64,000 nt of DNA. Origin: Candidatus Bathyarchaeota archaeon (lineage in GTDB: Archaea; Thermoproteota; Bathyarchaeia; TCS64). Positions within the stretch are counted from its first letter, which is position 1, and each line of letters begins with the position of its first letter. Both the position numbers and the translations under genes were made by a program. Positions 36,870-44,423 of this stretch are shown here, in pieces. The notes beneath the pieces were generated by a model that saw nothing but the letters and a program-made list of their open reading frames with translations, did no database searches and was not told where the DNA came from. The DNA lies in assembly GCA_018396695.1 (NCBI GenBank), contig JAGTQU010000006.1, forward strand, positions 4,137-68,136, read 5' to 3'.

Positions 36870-37149
36870 TGAAGGTTAAACCGAAAGGCAGGTGAGCGAT
36901 TATCTCTGCGACCACCGCTTGTAGTCCACTAGCTTTCCCAACCAACCCTTCAGCCCACTCAGTTAATGCAGAGTAGTCTACAGATATTATCCCTTTATAA
37001 GCGAAATACTCGAAAACTAGGAATCCTATGCCGAGCAAGATGACCAGTAGCTTCGCTACCTTCTTAATAGCATAACCAACTACGAATCCTCCGATACCTC
37101 CTATACTCATCTCTGCGGCTATAGGAGCTAATATATCGCTTGACGACAT
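36835..37149 (-). CDS. FUN14-family membrane protein
   Basis: The protein is about 104 aa with a soluble N-terminus (SSSDILAPIAAEMSIGGIGG) and glycine-rich helices (FVVGYAIKKVAKLLVILLGI, then FGLTFITGFLLGLKMG). This is the FUN14 pattern, seen in small archaeal proteins of unknown role and in eukaryotic mitochondrial FUNDC1. It has two or three membrane helices. The start ATG at 37149 fits homologues better than the one at 37170. Its 3' end overlaps the HemK-like gene. Confidence 0.78.
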   Translation of the reverse strand: MSSSDILAPIAAEMSIGGIGGFVVGYAIKKVAKLLVILLGIGFLVFEYFAYKGIISVDYSALTEWAEGLVGKASGLQAVVAEIIAHLPFGLTFITGFLLGLKMG

Positions 37150-37189
37150 TCTAAATAATAATCCCCCCAACTTATAATAATTGGTTTAG

Positions 37190-38137
37190 CTAACTTCCAG
37201 TGATTACCGTGCCTACCTTCCCCTCAAGGGCTTCTAATCCTTTATCAAGTGAAGTTATTATCGCTTTTTCTCCGCCATGCTCAACGAATCTTATGCAAGC
37301 CTCCACTTTAGGACCCATGCTACCGGGAGGGAAATGCCCTTCTTTAAGGTACGCTCTAGCCATAAAAGACCTAAGCTCTCTAAGATTTTTCTCATCGGGT
37401 TTTCCTAGATTAAGTTTAACGCAATCGACGTCTGTAAGAATCAAGAAGATGTCTGCCTCAACTGCTTCCGCTAAAACCTCTCCAGCTTTATCCTTATCTA
37501 TTACAGCGTCAACTCCTCTTAAATCCCCATTCTCATCCAAGACCACGGGTATTCCACCGCCACCGGAGGCGATCACGATGGATCCAAGATCTACAAGATG
37601 CTTCACAATCTTGCCTTCCACAATGTCAAGTGGTTCTGGAGATGGCACAACACGCCTCCATGGACGTTCGTCATGATTCCTTACTTTACGAATGGTCCAA
37701 CCCTTCTCAGCGATGAGCTTTTCAGCTTCCTCCTCCGTATAGAATGGACCTACAGGTTTATGAGGATCCAAAAAATCTGGATCGTTTTTGTCCACTAGGA
37801 CTTGGGTGATGATCGTAACAACATTCTTATTCAGACCTCTAAGTTGATTCCTGAGACTCTGCTGGATCATATAGCCAATCTGTCCTTGAGTCATGGCTCC
37901 TAGGATCACTAAGGGTTGTGGTGGGACTATCTCCTTAGACTGTTCCTGCTGGATAGCAAGGTTTCCTACTTGTGGACCGTTACCATGTGTTACTACGATG
38001 TCATAACCTTTGCGAACAATCGACGCTATCTGCGCGCATGCGGTATCCACATTCCTAAGCTGCTCCTCTACTGTTCCCTCTTCTTCAGGCTGCTTAATGG
38101 CATTCCCTCCAAGCGCTATTACCACTCGTTTACCCAT
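37190..38137 (-). CDS. arcC: Carbamate kinase
   Basis: The 315-aa protein has the amino-acid-kinase fold with VVIALGGNAIKQPEEEGT at the N-terminus, VVTHGNGPQVGNLAIQQE, and the C-terminal FPPGSMGPKVEACIRFVE. It makes ATP from carbamoyl phosphate and ADP, or the reverse. ATP synthesis from arginine, agmatine or purine breakdown would fit a peptide-degrading archaeon. The start ATG at 38137 follows TTGGAGTG; the longer frame to 38215 is leader. Confidence 0.93.
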   Translation of the reverse strand: MGKRVVIALGGNAIKQPEEEGTVEEQLRNVDTACAQIASIVRKGYDIVVTHGNGPQVGNLAIQQEQSKEIVPPQPLVILGAMTQGQIGYMIQQSLRNQLRGLNKNVVTIITQVLVDKNDPDFLDPHKPVGPFYTEEEAEKLIAEKGWTIRKVRNHDERPWRRVVPSPEPLDIVEGKIVKHLVDLGSIVIASGGGGIPVVLDENGDLRGVDAVIDKDKAGEVLAEAVEADIFLILTDVDCVKLNLGKPDEKNLRELRSFMARAYLKEGHFPPGSMGPKVEACIRFVEHGGEKAIITSLDKGLEALEGKVGTVITGS

Positions 38138-38289
38138 AACCAACACTCCAAGATTAGAAGGAAATAACATTCTAACTCTTGACTTAAAACATTTCTGATT
38201 ATCAACTCTATTCAAAGCTTTCTAATGTTGATGATGACTGAAAGAGCATACTATAAGTTTTTATCATCCACGTTTTCAAACATCTTGAA

Positions 38290-39300
38290 GTGGAGAAAGA
38301 AGAGCATTTGATCTGCCTCGGAATAGAATCAACAGCCGATAATCTAGGGGTAGGTATAGTATCCTCAGATGGCAGGATACTCGCTAACGAGGTTGAAGTA
38401 CACGTACCGAAGACTGGAGGAATACATCCGAGAGAAGCTGCCCAGCATCATTCTGCAGAGTTTGGGAGGGTTCTCGAAAAAGCTTTGAAAGCCGCAAAAA
38501 TAAGATCGAAAGATATTGATCTCATCTCATTTTCGCAAGGTCCCGGGTTAGGCCCATGTCTTCGAACAGGTGCCACAGCAGCCCGCGCGTTAGCTGTATA
38601 CCTAAATATTCCTCTCGTAGGCGTCAACCATTGCATTGCACATGTCGAAATAGGTCGCTTAATGTCAAGTGCAAAGGATCCCTTAACCCTATATGTTTCT
38701 GGCGGGAATACTTTAATCACGGCGTACGAGTCAGGTAGATACAGAATCTTTGGAGAAACCCTTGATATAGCAGTCGGTAATTGCCTCGATACATTCGCTC
38801 GAGAAGCAGGGCTTCCCTATCCTGGGGGTCCTGCTGTTGAAACTATCGCAGCTAAAGGTAACCAGCTTCTCCCTCTACCATATATCGTGAAGGGAATGGA
38901 TCTAAGCTTTAGCGGATTGTTAACTGCAGCAATACTGAAGTTGAATGAGGGTCAATGTAGGCTTGAGGATCTCTGTTTCAGCCTCCAGGAAGTGGCCTTC
39001 GCTATGCTAGGAGAAGTGACTGAGAGGGCTCTGGCTCATACAAAGAAGCATGAGCTCCTCCTAACGGGAGGAGTAGCGGCTAATAAGCGACTACGTTCCG
39101 TAATACAACTTATAGCCGAGGAGCATGGCGCTGCTTCGAAATTTGTACCCCAAAAATTCGCTACAGATAATGGAGCAATGATAGCATGGACTGGGATCCT
39201 GGCTTATGTGAGCGGTTTAAGAACGGATGTAGAGACGAGTTATATCGACAGCCATTGGAGAATGGATGAGGTGGAGGTGCCTTGGAGAAGCTCGAATTGA
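38290..39300 (+). CDS. kae1: KEOPS subunit Kae1 (tRNA threonylcarbamoyladenosine biosynthesis)
   Basis: The 336-aa protein has the ASKHA-fold iron/zinc ligands His114 and His118 (NHCIAHVE) and the later DNGAMIAWTG. Kae1 transfers threonylcarbamoyl to A37 of ANN-decoding tRNAs. GTG start at 38290, in a leaderless context after a TATA-like CTATAAG. Its stop overlaps the Bud32 start by 19 bp, so Kae1 and Bud32 are separate coupled genes here, not the fused form found in some euryarchaea. Confidence 0.95.
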   Translation: MEKEEHLICLGIESTADNLGVGIVSSDGRILANEVEVHVPKTGGIHPREAAQHHSAEFGRVLEKALKAAKIRSKDIDLISFSQGPGLGPCLRTGATAARALAVYLNIPLVGVNHCIAHVEIGRLMSSAKDPLTLYVSGGNTLITAYESGRYRIFGETLDIAVGNCLDTFAREAGLPYPGGPAVETIAAKGNQLLPLPYIVKGMDLSFSGLLTAAILKLNEGQCRLEDLCFSLQEVAFAMLGEVTERALAHTKKHELLLTGGVAANKRLRSVIQLIAEEHGAASKFVPQKFATDNGAMIAWTGILAYVSGLRTDVETSYIDSHWRMDEVEVPWRSSN

Positions 39301-39944
39301 TCGCTAAAGGGGCTGAAGCTGACATCTGGCGCGACATAGACTGGAACGGTAAAGATGTTCTAATCAAAAGGAGAGTGAGGAAACTGTATCGACATGAGGA
39401 TTTGGATAACCAGCTGAGAAGTTATAGAACTATTCATGAGGCCCTGATAATGCACAGGGCGAAACGTGCTGGAGTACCTACCCCGGTAGTATATCAGGTA
39501 ATCCCTGAAGAGGCTGTTATCGTCATGGAACATATTAATGGAGAGAAGATACGAGATGTCATCAACTTTGTTGAGAATGAGAAACGAAAAGAGATCTTCA
39601 GGATAATCGGGGTTCAAACGGGTAGACTTCATAAGGCTGGCATAATCCATGGGGATTTGACCACATCAAATATGATAAAGGAGAAGACACTCATCTTCTT
39701 CATAGATTTTGGACTGGCCGAACTCTCTTCCGAAGATGAGAAGAGGGGGGTAGACTTGCATTTGATGAGGAGAATGCTCATCAGCACTCACTATATGCTC
39801 GAGGAAGAGCTCTTTAAAGCCTTTGAGGATGGTTATAGATCCATCTTAGGGGGAGATGCTGAGGCTGTGTTTAAAAAAATGAAGGAGATTGAAAAGAGGG
39901 GAAGATATGTCGAAAGAGAGGATACTATGGATGGCGACGCGTAA
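39282..39944 (+). CDS. bud32: KEOPS kinase subunit Bud32
   Basis: The 220-aa atypical kinase/ATPase has AKGAEADIWRDIDWNGKDVL (glycine-poor nucleotide loop), the catalytic IIHGDLTTSNMI and the metal-binding FFIDFGLAE. It stimulates Kae1 as an ATPase within KEOPS. TTG start with GGAGGTG directly upstream, inside the 3' end of kae1. It is followed by the XTPase gene, which overlaps its C-terminus. Confidence 0.94.
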   Translation: MEKLELIAKGAEADIWRDIDWNGKDVLIKRRVRKLYRHEDLDNQLRSYRTIHEALIMHRAKRAGVPTPVVYQVIPEEAVIVMEHINGEKIRDVINFVENEKRKEIFRIIGVQTGRLHKAGIIHGDLTTSNMIKEKTLIFFIDFGLAELSSEDEKRGVDLHLMRRMLISTHYMLEEELFKAFEDGYRSILGGDAEAVFKKMKEIEKRGRYVEREDTMDGDA

Positions 39945-40473
39945 CAAGAACAAATACTCTGAAGCTAAGAATATTCTCTCCTCTATGGGAGTAACCCTAA
40001 AAATCCTTGAGGTTAATAGAGTAGAAGTACAGGCAGACGATCTTAAAGAGATAGCTTCCTACAGTTTGAGAAATCTCGAATCCGAATCTAGACCTATAAT
40101 CGTCGAAGATGCCGGCTTATTCATCGATGGTTTAAATGGCTTCCCTGGGCCTTACTCTTCGTATGTTCTAAGGACGATAGGTCTGGAGGGAGTTTTAAAG
40201 TTGATGAAAAATGTTGAAAATAGGGAGGCAAAATTCAAAAGCGCTGTAGCCTACAAGTTTCGTGACCAATCAACCTGCTTTTTAGGAGTAGTAGAAGGCG
40301 AAATTTCGACTGAGATACGAGGGTCTCAAGGCTTCGGTTATGATCCCATCTTCATCCCTGGAGAAGGTGGCGGCAGAACCTTTGGTGAAATGTCTCCCGA
40401 AGAGAAGAATGCTCTATCTCACCGGGCGAGAGCTTTCAGAAAACTTGGGGAATGGCTTTTAACTAGGAACTAA
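39907..40473 (+). CDS. XTP/dITP diphosphatase (HAM1/RdgB family)
   Basis: The protein is about 188 aa, with LWMATRNKNKYSEAKNIL at the N-terminus, the central VEDAGLFIDGLNGFPGPYSS and the C-terminal GFGYDPIFIPG, all family hallmarks. It cleans the nucleotide pool of inosine and xanthosine triphosphates. I use the ATG at 39907, with GAGGGG about seven bases upstream. The longer frame from 39889 begins inside the Bud32 coding region. Confidence 0.93.
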   Translation: MSKERILWMATRNKNKYSEAKNILSSMGVTLKILEVNRVEVQADDLKEIASYSLRNLESESRPIIVEDAGLFIDGLNGFPGPYSSYVLRTIGLEGVLKLMKNVENREAKFKSAVAYKFRDQSTCFLGVVEGEISTEIRGSQGFGYDPIFIPGEGGGRTFGEMSPEEKNALSHRARAFRKLGEWLLTRN

Positions 40474-40520
40474 ACCTTTTTAAATCTGGGAATTAATATT
40501 CGAAAAGTCCTCAGGATTGG

Positions 40521-40976
40521 ATGATTCGAATGGTTGGCAAAATGGCTCTGATGAGGGGTAGATCACGCTCAACTAGACCAGTATCTAAAAGACCTCCTAG
40601 CTGGATAGTTTATCAACCTGATGAAGTTAAGGCTCTCGTAATAAATCTTCATAGGCAAGGCAGGCCTCCGAGCGAGATAGGAGGTATCCTCCGCGACGAG
40701 TATAATGTTCCGTTAGTGAAACCGTTAGTAGGTAAAGGGATCGTCAAAATACTCAGGGAGGCTCAGGTTGCTCCAAGTATACCTGAGGATCTCTACAACC
40801 TCATGGTGAAAGCGAATAGGATACGACGCCATCTCGAGAGGAATCCTAAAGATCTAAATAATAAGAGAGGTTTGCAAATAGCTGAATCTAAAATCTACAG
40901 CCTTACAAGATACTATAAACGTATGAAGATTCTCCCTCAAGATTGGCGATACAGGTCTGAGATGATCACTGTATGA
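40521..40976 (+). CDS. rps15: 30S ribosomal protein uS15 (archaeal/eukaryotic S13-type)
   Basis: The 151-aa protein has the archaeal N-terminal extension SRSTRPVSKRPPSWIVYQPD and the S15 core helices ending with YYKRMKILPQDWRYRSE. It binds 16S rRNA in the platform. Several in-frame Met codons near the N-terminus (40521, 40533, 40542, 40551) make the exact start uncertain. The downstream RecJ-like gene begins nine bases after the stop codon. Confidence 0.94.
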   Translation: MIRMVGKMALMRGRSRSTRPVSKRPPSWIVYQPDEVKALVINLHRQGRPPSEIGGILRDEYNVPLVKPLVGKGIVKILREAQVAPSIPEDLYNLMVKANRIRRHLERNPKDLNNKRGLQIAESKIYSLTRYYKRMKILPQDWRYRSEMITV

Positions 40977-40984
40977 GATGATAG

Positions 40985-42433
40985 ATGGACACGGAAATCG
41001 AATTTTTCAATACAGTTAAGATCGCCGCTGAAAAACTAGTTGAGAGTTTAGTTGACCATAAATCTATACGTTTGATAATCCACAGCGATGCTGATGGCAT
41101 AGCTGCAGGCGCGATCCTCGCTCGTGCTCTTTCAAGACTCGAAATCGGATTTAAAGTCTCATGTGTTAACCGCATTGATGAATCTCTTATAGGGTCGATC
41201 ATAGGAGATGAATGCTCTCTCATAATCTTCTCTGACATAGGTAGCGGGTATCTAGACGTATTAAAAGACCGTATGAAAGAGAAAGAGGTTATTGTGCTTG
41301 ATCATCATGTCTATGTTGAAGCTAACTCAGATAATATTTTGCACGTAAACCCTATGATACAGGGGTTAGACGCTTCAAAAGGCGTAAGCGGGGCAGGGAT
41401 ATCCTATTTCTTCTCGAAAGAGGTTGATAAGAAGAATATTGACTTAAGCCCTCTTGGAATAGTCGGAGCCTTGGCAGACCAGCAAGATAAGGGAGAGAAA
41501 AAAAATCTTCTAGGATTGAATTGTATAATAGAGTCAGATGCTAAAAATTCAGGGTTATTGGAGACTAGCATCGGTCTTCTCTTCTACGGCTATGAGACCC
41601 GCCCTATTGCAAAAGCTATAGCCTACACCACTAACCCTTTCATCCCTGGTTTAAGCGGTAGAGAGGATAAATGTTTAGCATTTCTTAAAGAGATCGGAGT
41701 AGAACTAAAGAGCGAAGGACGATGGAGGGCGGTTAGAGATCTAAGCGAAGAAGAAAAGCGTAAAGTCTTCTCAGCCTTGTCGAAACACATGGTCTTCGAA
41801 GGGTTCGACCCGAAGACGGTGCACGAGCTCGTCGGGACAGTCTATACTTTTACGAGAGAAGATCCGTGGACTCCTATGAGGGACGGACGAGAATACGCAT
41901 CGCTGCTCAATGCCTGTGCAAGAATGGATCGACCGAGTGTGGGTTTAGCAATAGGTTTAGGAGACAGGAATACCGCGTTCAATGAAGGAGAAGCTATCTT
42001 AGATGATTATCGGAAAAAAGTCTCAGAATATCTTGACTGGGTTCGAACAAATGGGAACATTGTCGAGTTAGAGAACGTCTACCTTCTTAGAGGAGACCAA
42101 AAAATAAACGATCGGATCATCGGAGTTGTAGCGTCAATCCTATTATCTACAGGAGCACTTAAAAAGCAGATGCCCTTGATAGCCATCGCGAAATCTGATG
42201 GAAGATTGTTGAAGATATCTGGACGCGCTACTGAGGAATTGGCGCATATGGAAGTGGACCTAGGTTCAGTTATGATGAAGGCAGCTATGAATGTCAATGG
42301 TAGAGGGGGAGGGCACGACATAGCTGCGGGTGCTTACATCCCTGAATCAAGTGAGGAAGAGTTTCTCAGGATGATAGATGAATTTGTCGGAGACCAGAGA
42401 AAAATTGGAGTTCATAGTGGAGATAAAGATTAA
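40985..42433 (+). CDS. RecJ-like DHH-family phosphoesterase/exonuclease
   Basis: The 482-aa protein has the DHH motifs IHSDADGIAAGAILARAL, FSDIGSG, then VLDHHVYVE and GALADQQDKG, plus a C-terminal DHHA1 motif GRGGGHDIAAGA. Archaeal RecJ-like proteins hydrolyse single-stranded DNA/RNA or short oligonucleotides, and some bind the CMG replicative helicase as GAN. It sits between uS15 and Pcc1 in a translation/KEOPS cluster. The 3' end overlaps the 5' of pcc1. Confidence 0.9.
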   Translation: MDTEIEFFNTVKIAAEKLVESLVDHKSIRLIIHSDADGIAAGAILARALSRLEIGFKVSCVNRIDESLIGSIIGDECSLIIFSDIGSGYLDVLKDRMKEKEVIVLDHHVYVEANSDNILHVNPMIQGLDASKGVSGAGISYFFSKEVDKKNIDLSPLGIVGALADQQDKGEKKNLLGLNCIIESDAKNSGLLETSIGLLFYGYETRPIAKAIAYTTNPFIPGLSGREDKCLAFLKEIGVELKSEGRWRAVRDLSEEEKRKVFSALSKHMVFEGFDPKTVHELVGTVYTFTREDPWTPMRDGREYASLLNACARMDRPSVGLAIGLGDRNTAFNEGEAILDDYRKKVSEYLDWVRTNGNIVELENVYLLRGDQKINDRIIGVVASILLSTGALKKQMPLIAIAKSDGRLLKISGRATEELAHMEVDLGSVMMKAAMNVNGRGGGHDIAAGAYIPESSEEEFLRMIDEFVGDQRKIGVHSGDKD

Positions 42434-42653
42434 CTATCCTGATAAGGCTTCAGCCGAGTCTATTTTAAAGGCCATCTCGCCTGACAATCGTTCTGCTCCA
42501 CCTGGCATAGAAATAAAGTCCGAAGTCTCAAAGAATGCGGTGAAGTTGTCTATTTCCTGCGTTAAGGGGCTAGGAAGCTTAATTTCTACAATTGATGATC
42601 TTCTCTCATGTATACAAATAGCTGAAAAAGCTTTAAAAGGGATAATAAATTAG
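42417..42653 (+). CDS. pcc1: KEOPS subunit Pcc1
   Basis: The protein is about 78 aa, with NYPDKASAESILKAISPDN near the N-terminus and an alpha-helical C-terminus (STIDDLLSCIQIAEKALKGI). This is the Pcc1 layout: a small alpha/beta dimer that bridges KEOPS and binds tRNA. GTG at 42417 is preceded by GGAG six bases before it. A longer frame from an ATG at 42378 lies inside the RecJ-like gene. Kae1 and Bud32 are upstream; Cgi121 is not in this window. Confidence 0.85.
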   Translation: MEIKINYPDKASAESILKAISPDNRSAPPGIEIKSEVSKNAVKLSISCVKGLGSLISTIDDLLSCIQIAEKALKGIIN

Positions 42654-42680
42654 CATAAATAGATAAATTTAGCTAGTTAG

Positions 42681-42930
42681 GTTCTCTATAATAGTTGTAG
42701 CGCGGATCACAGACCTTAACCGAGCGTCCCCGGTGCGGCAACATCGGCCGATCGATCCTAAGCACCGCGCGACTGCTTATAGGATCTTGTCGCCTTGCCT
42801 GTGCTCGTAAACATGAGATTCGCTCAGGCTAACCCGAGTAGTTCATCTTCCTTCAGCTTCCTTTCGGAGACTTCAGTCCGATGAGTCTCATGTCACGATT
42901 TTATCCGCGCTACACCTATTATAAAGTATT
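42681..42930. ncRNA. Structured RNA of unknown class, about 230-250 nt
   Basis: This G/C-rich block stands out from A/T-rich flanks and contains no gene. Its ends pair: plus-strand 42690s GTAGCGCGGAT matches the reverse complement at the 3' end (ATCCGCGCTAC), and pairing extends outward for about 24 bp with two or three mismatches. Inside are hairpins such as CCGGTG/CATCGG, GATCCTA-AGCA with TGCT-TAGGATC, CGGA/TCCG and long-range ACATGAGA/TCTCATGT. TATA-like sequences lie on both sides, so I cannot fix the strand. I could not find the SRP helix-8 motif or the RNase P CR-I motif. It lies between pcc1 and the eS1 locus. Confidence 0.6.
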
Positions 42931-42987
42931 GAGAAGTATTTTATCTTTCTGTTTAATGGAAACAATAATACTCTTTACTATGAATAG

Positions 42988-43093
42988 AACCTCAATAGAT
43001 TTTTTGATATAAAATAGTTAATAATGTCGCAATAATACATGACTAAAAATTTTTTTTACTCTAGAGATTTAAATGGGGTTTTAAAATTAGGCT
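42988..43093 (+). repeat. Direct repeat copy 1 (left of inverted eS1 fragment)
   Basis: About 106 bp beginning AACCTCAATAGATTTTTTG and ending AAAATTAGGCT. It is repeated at 43446-43550 with only one difference, a run of eight T here versus seven there. The repeats bracket the inverted eS1 fragment. Confidence 0.93.
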
Positions 43094-43435
43094 CTTCAGT
43101 TTATATCCATCAATAGTATTTACCATGAAAATGCCGTCTATCTTCGTACTTCTTCTTCTAATCAAGCTTCGCAGATAGTCTCTTAGATACTCGTGTCCTT
43201 TGAAAACGGTTTTAGCTTGGTGACCATCAACGCTGGTTATCTGAAAGTAGAGTTTCAAATACTCTTGAGAGAAGTCCCCAGTTATTTGAGAGAGAGTCGT
43301 CTCTAGGACCCTCCCAACGATTTTGTTAGGATCCTCAGCAGGGGTCTCTCCTAATTTTGATTCCCCAAAGTAACGAGGAAGCTGCGCTTCAAACCACTCT
43401 TTCTGTCTCCACTTGTCTTTTACAGCTCTTGACAA
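43061..43435 (-). pseudogene. Inverted partial copy of the eS1 gene
   Basis: On the minus strand the frame equivalent to the eS1 start codon (TTG) lies at 43435. It reads the first 110 or so residues of eS1 identically to the full gene (through DGYKLK) and then runs into the flanking direct repeat, ending at 43061 with about ten unrelated residues. It lacks the C-terminal half needed for an intact ribosomal protein, and its promoter was not copied in the normal orientation. It is therefore almost certainly non-functional, or an artefact. Confidence 0.85.
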
Positions 43436-43449
43436 AGCTCTTTTAAACC
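43093..43449 (-). repeat. Inverted repeat arm (357 bp) matching eS1 at 43638-43994
   Basis: Every position I compared between 43093-43449 (minus) and 43638-43994 (plus) agrees, and the encoded residues are identical. The arms are equal in length (357 bp) and separated by 188 bp. Junctions show short overlaps: AACC at the right junction and at most one base at the left. Confidence 0.92.
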
Positions 43450-43550
43450 TCAATAGATTTTTTGATATAAAATAGTTAATAATGTCGCAATAATACATGA
43501 CTAAAAATTTTTTTACTCTAGAGATTTAAATGGGGTTTTAAAATTAGGCT
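43446..43550 (+). repeat. Direct repeat copy 2
   Basis: 105 bp, the partner of the repeat at 42988-43093 (one T shorter). It lies just upstream of the intact eS1 promoter region. Confidence 0.93.
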
Positions 43551-43637
43551 TATATTTCAAAAACTGTGGTTGAATCCTGAGAAATCTCAGAAAGATATAA
43601 ATTTTGGACAATCAATTTCAAGTCATCAAACTATCGG

Positions 43638-43994
43638 GGTTTAAAAGAGCTTTGTCAAGAGCTGTAAAAGACAAGTGGAGACAGAAAGAGTGGTTTGAAG
43701 CGCAGCTTCCTCGTTACTTTGGGGAATCAAAATTAGGAGAGACCCCTGCTGAGGATCCTAACAAAATCGTTGGGAGGGTCCTAGAGACGACTCTCTCTCA
43801 AATAACTGGGGACTTCTCTCAAGAGTATTTGAAACTCTACTTTCAGATAACCAGCGTTGATGGTCACCAAGCTAAAACCGTTTTCAAAGGACACGAGTAT
43901 CTAAGAGACTATCTGCGAAGCTTGATTAGAAGAAGAAGTACGAAGATAGACGGCATTTTCATGGTAAATACTATTGATGGATATAAACTGAAGA
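43638..43994 (+). repeat. Inverted repeat arm inside the intact eS1 gene
   Basis: This is the donor-like arm of the palindrome. It begins 14 bp before the probable eS1 start codon and ends in the DGYKLK codons. Confidence 0.92.
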
Positions 43995-44227
43995 TCATTG
44001 TCGTGGCTCTGAGCCAGAAAAGGATCAAAACTTCTCAAGAGAAAAAGATTAGAAGCATCATGAAAAACATTGTTGAATCGAAAGCCAAGGTTTTAACCTT
44101 CGAGCAAATGGTTCACGAAATCGTTCTAGGTAAACTCGCATCAGATATTTATAATGAGGCAAGAAAGATCACGAATTTGAGACATGTCGGTGTAAGAAAG
44201 TCTGAACTATTGGCAATGCCAAATTAA
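43652..44227 (+). CDS. rps3ae: 30S ribosomal protein eS1 (S3Ae)
   Basis: The protein is about 191 aa, with KDKWRQKEWFEAQLPRYFGE at the N-terminus, TTLSQITGDFSQEYLKLYFQ and RDYLRSLIRRRSTKIDGIF. These are hallmark eS1 segments, and the C-terminal tail ends ELLAMPN. I prefer the TTG at 43652 over the TTG at 43604, because a TATA-like GATATAAATT ends at about 43600, so the transcript should start near 43620 and the longer start would fall inside the promoter. This is the only complete eS1 in the window. Pcc1 and eS1 adjacency is a recurrent archaeal arrangement. Confidence 0.92.
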   Translation: MSRAVKDKWRQKEWFEAQLPRYFGESKLGETPAEDPNKIVGRVLETTLSQITGDFSQEYLKLYFQITSVDGHQAKTVFKGHEYLRDYLRSLIRRRSTKIDGIFMVNTIDGYKLKIIVVALSQKRIKTSQEKKIRSIMKNIVESKAKVLTFEQMVHEIVLGKLASDIYNEARKITNLRHVGVRKSELLAMPN

Positions 44228-44423
44228 TAAATCATGCTTATCTTCTCCCTATCCAAAACAGAGAATATGCACTACGAAATTGTATCATTTTAAACTCGTT
44301 AAGAGTTCTTATACATGCGGGCTTTATGATGATAAATATAACTAACAATTATAATATTGAATATTTGAGCCAATATATTTAGAAGATCTCGATTTTCACG
44401 ATGAGTGTTAAGGTGAATTACAA

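Noticed and set aside
42681-42930. Calling the structured RNA SRP RNA or RNase P RNA
   Set aside because: I could not locate the SRP helix-8 tetraloop motif or RNase P conserved regions on either strand, so a class would be a guess.
43061-43498. 145-codon minus-strand frame as a second eS1 gene
   Set aside because: It has only the first part of eS1, its N-terminal extension comes from the direct repeat, and it ends in repeat sequence. It is a rearrangement copy.
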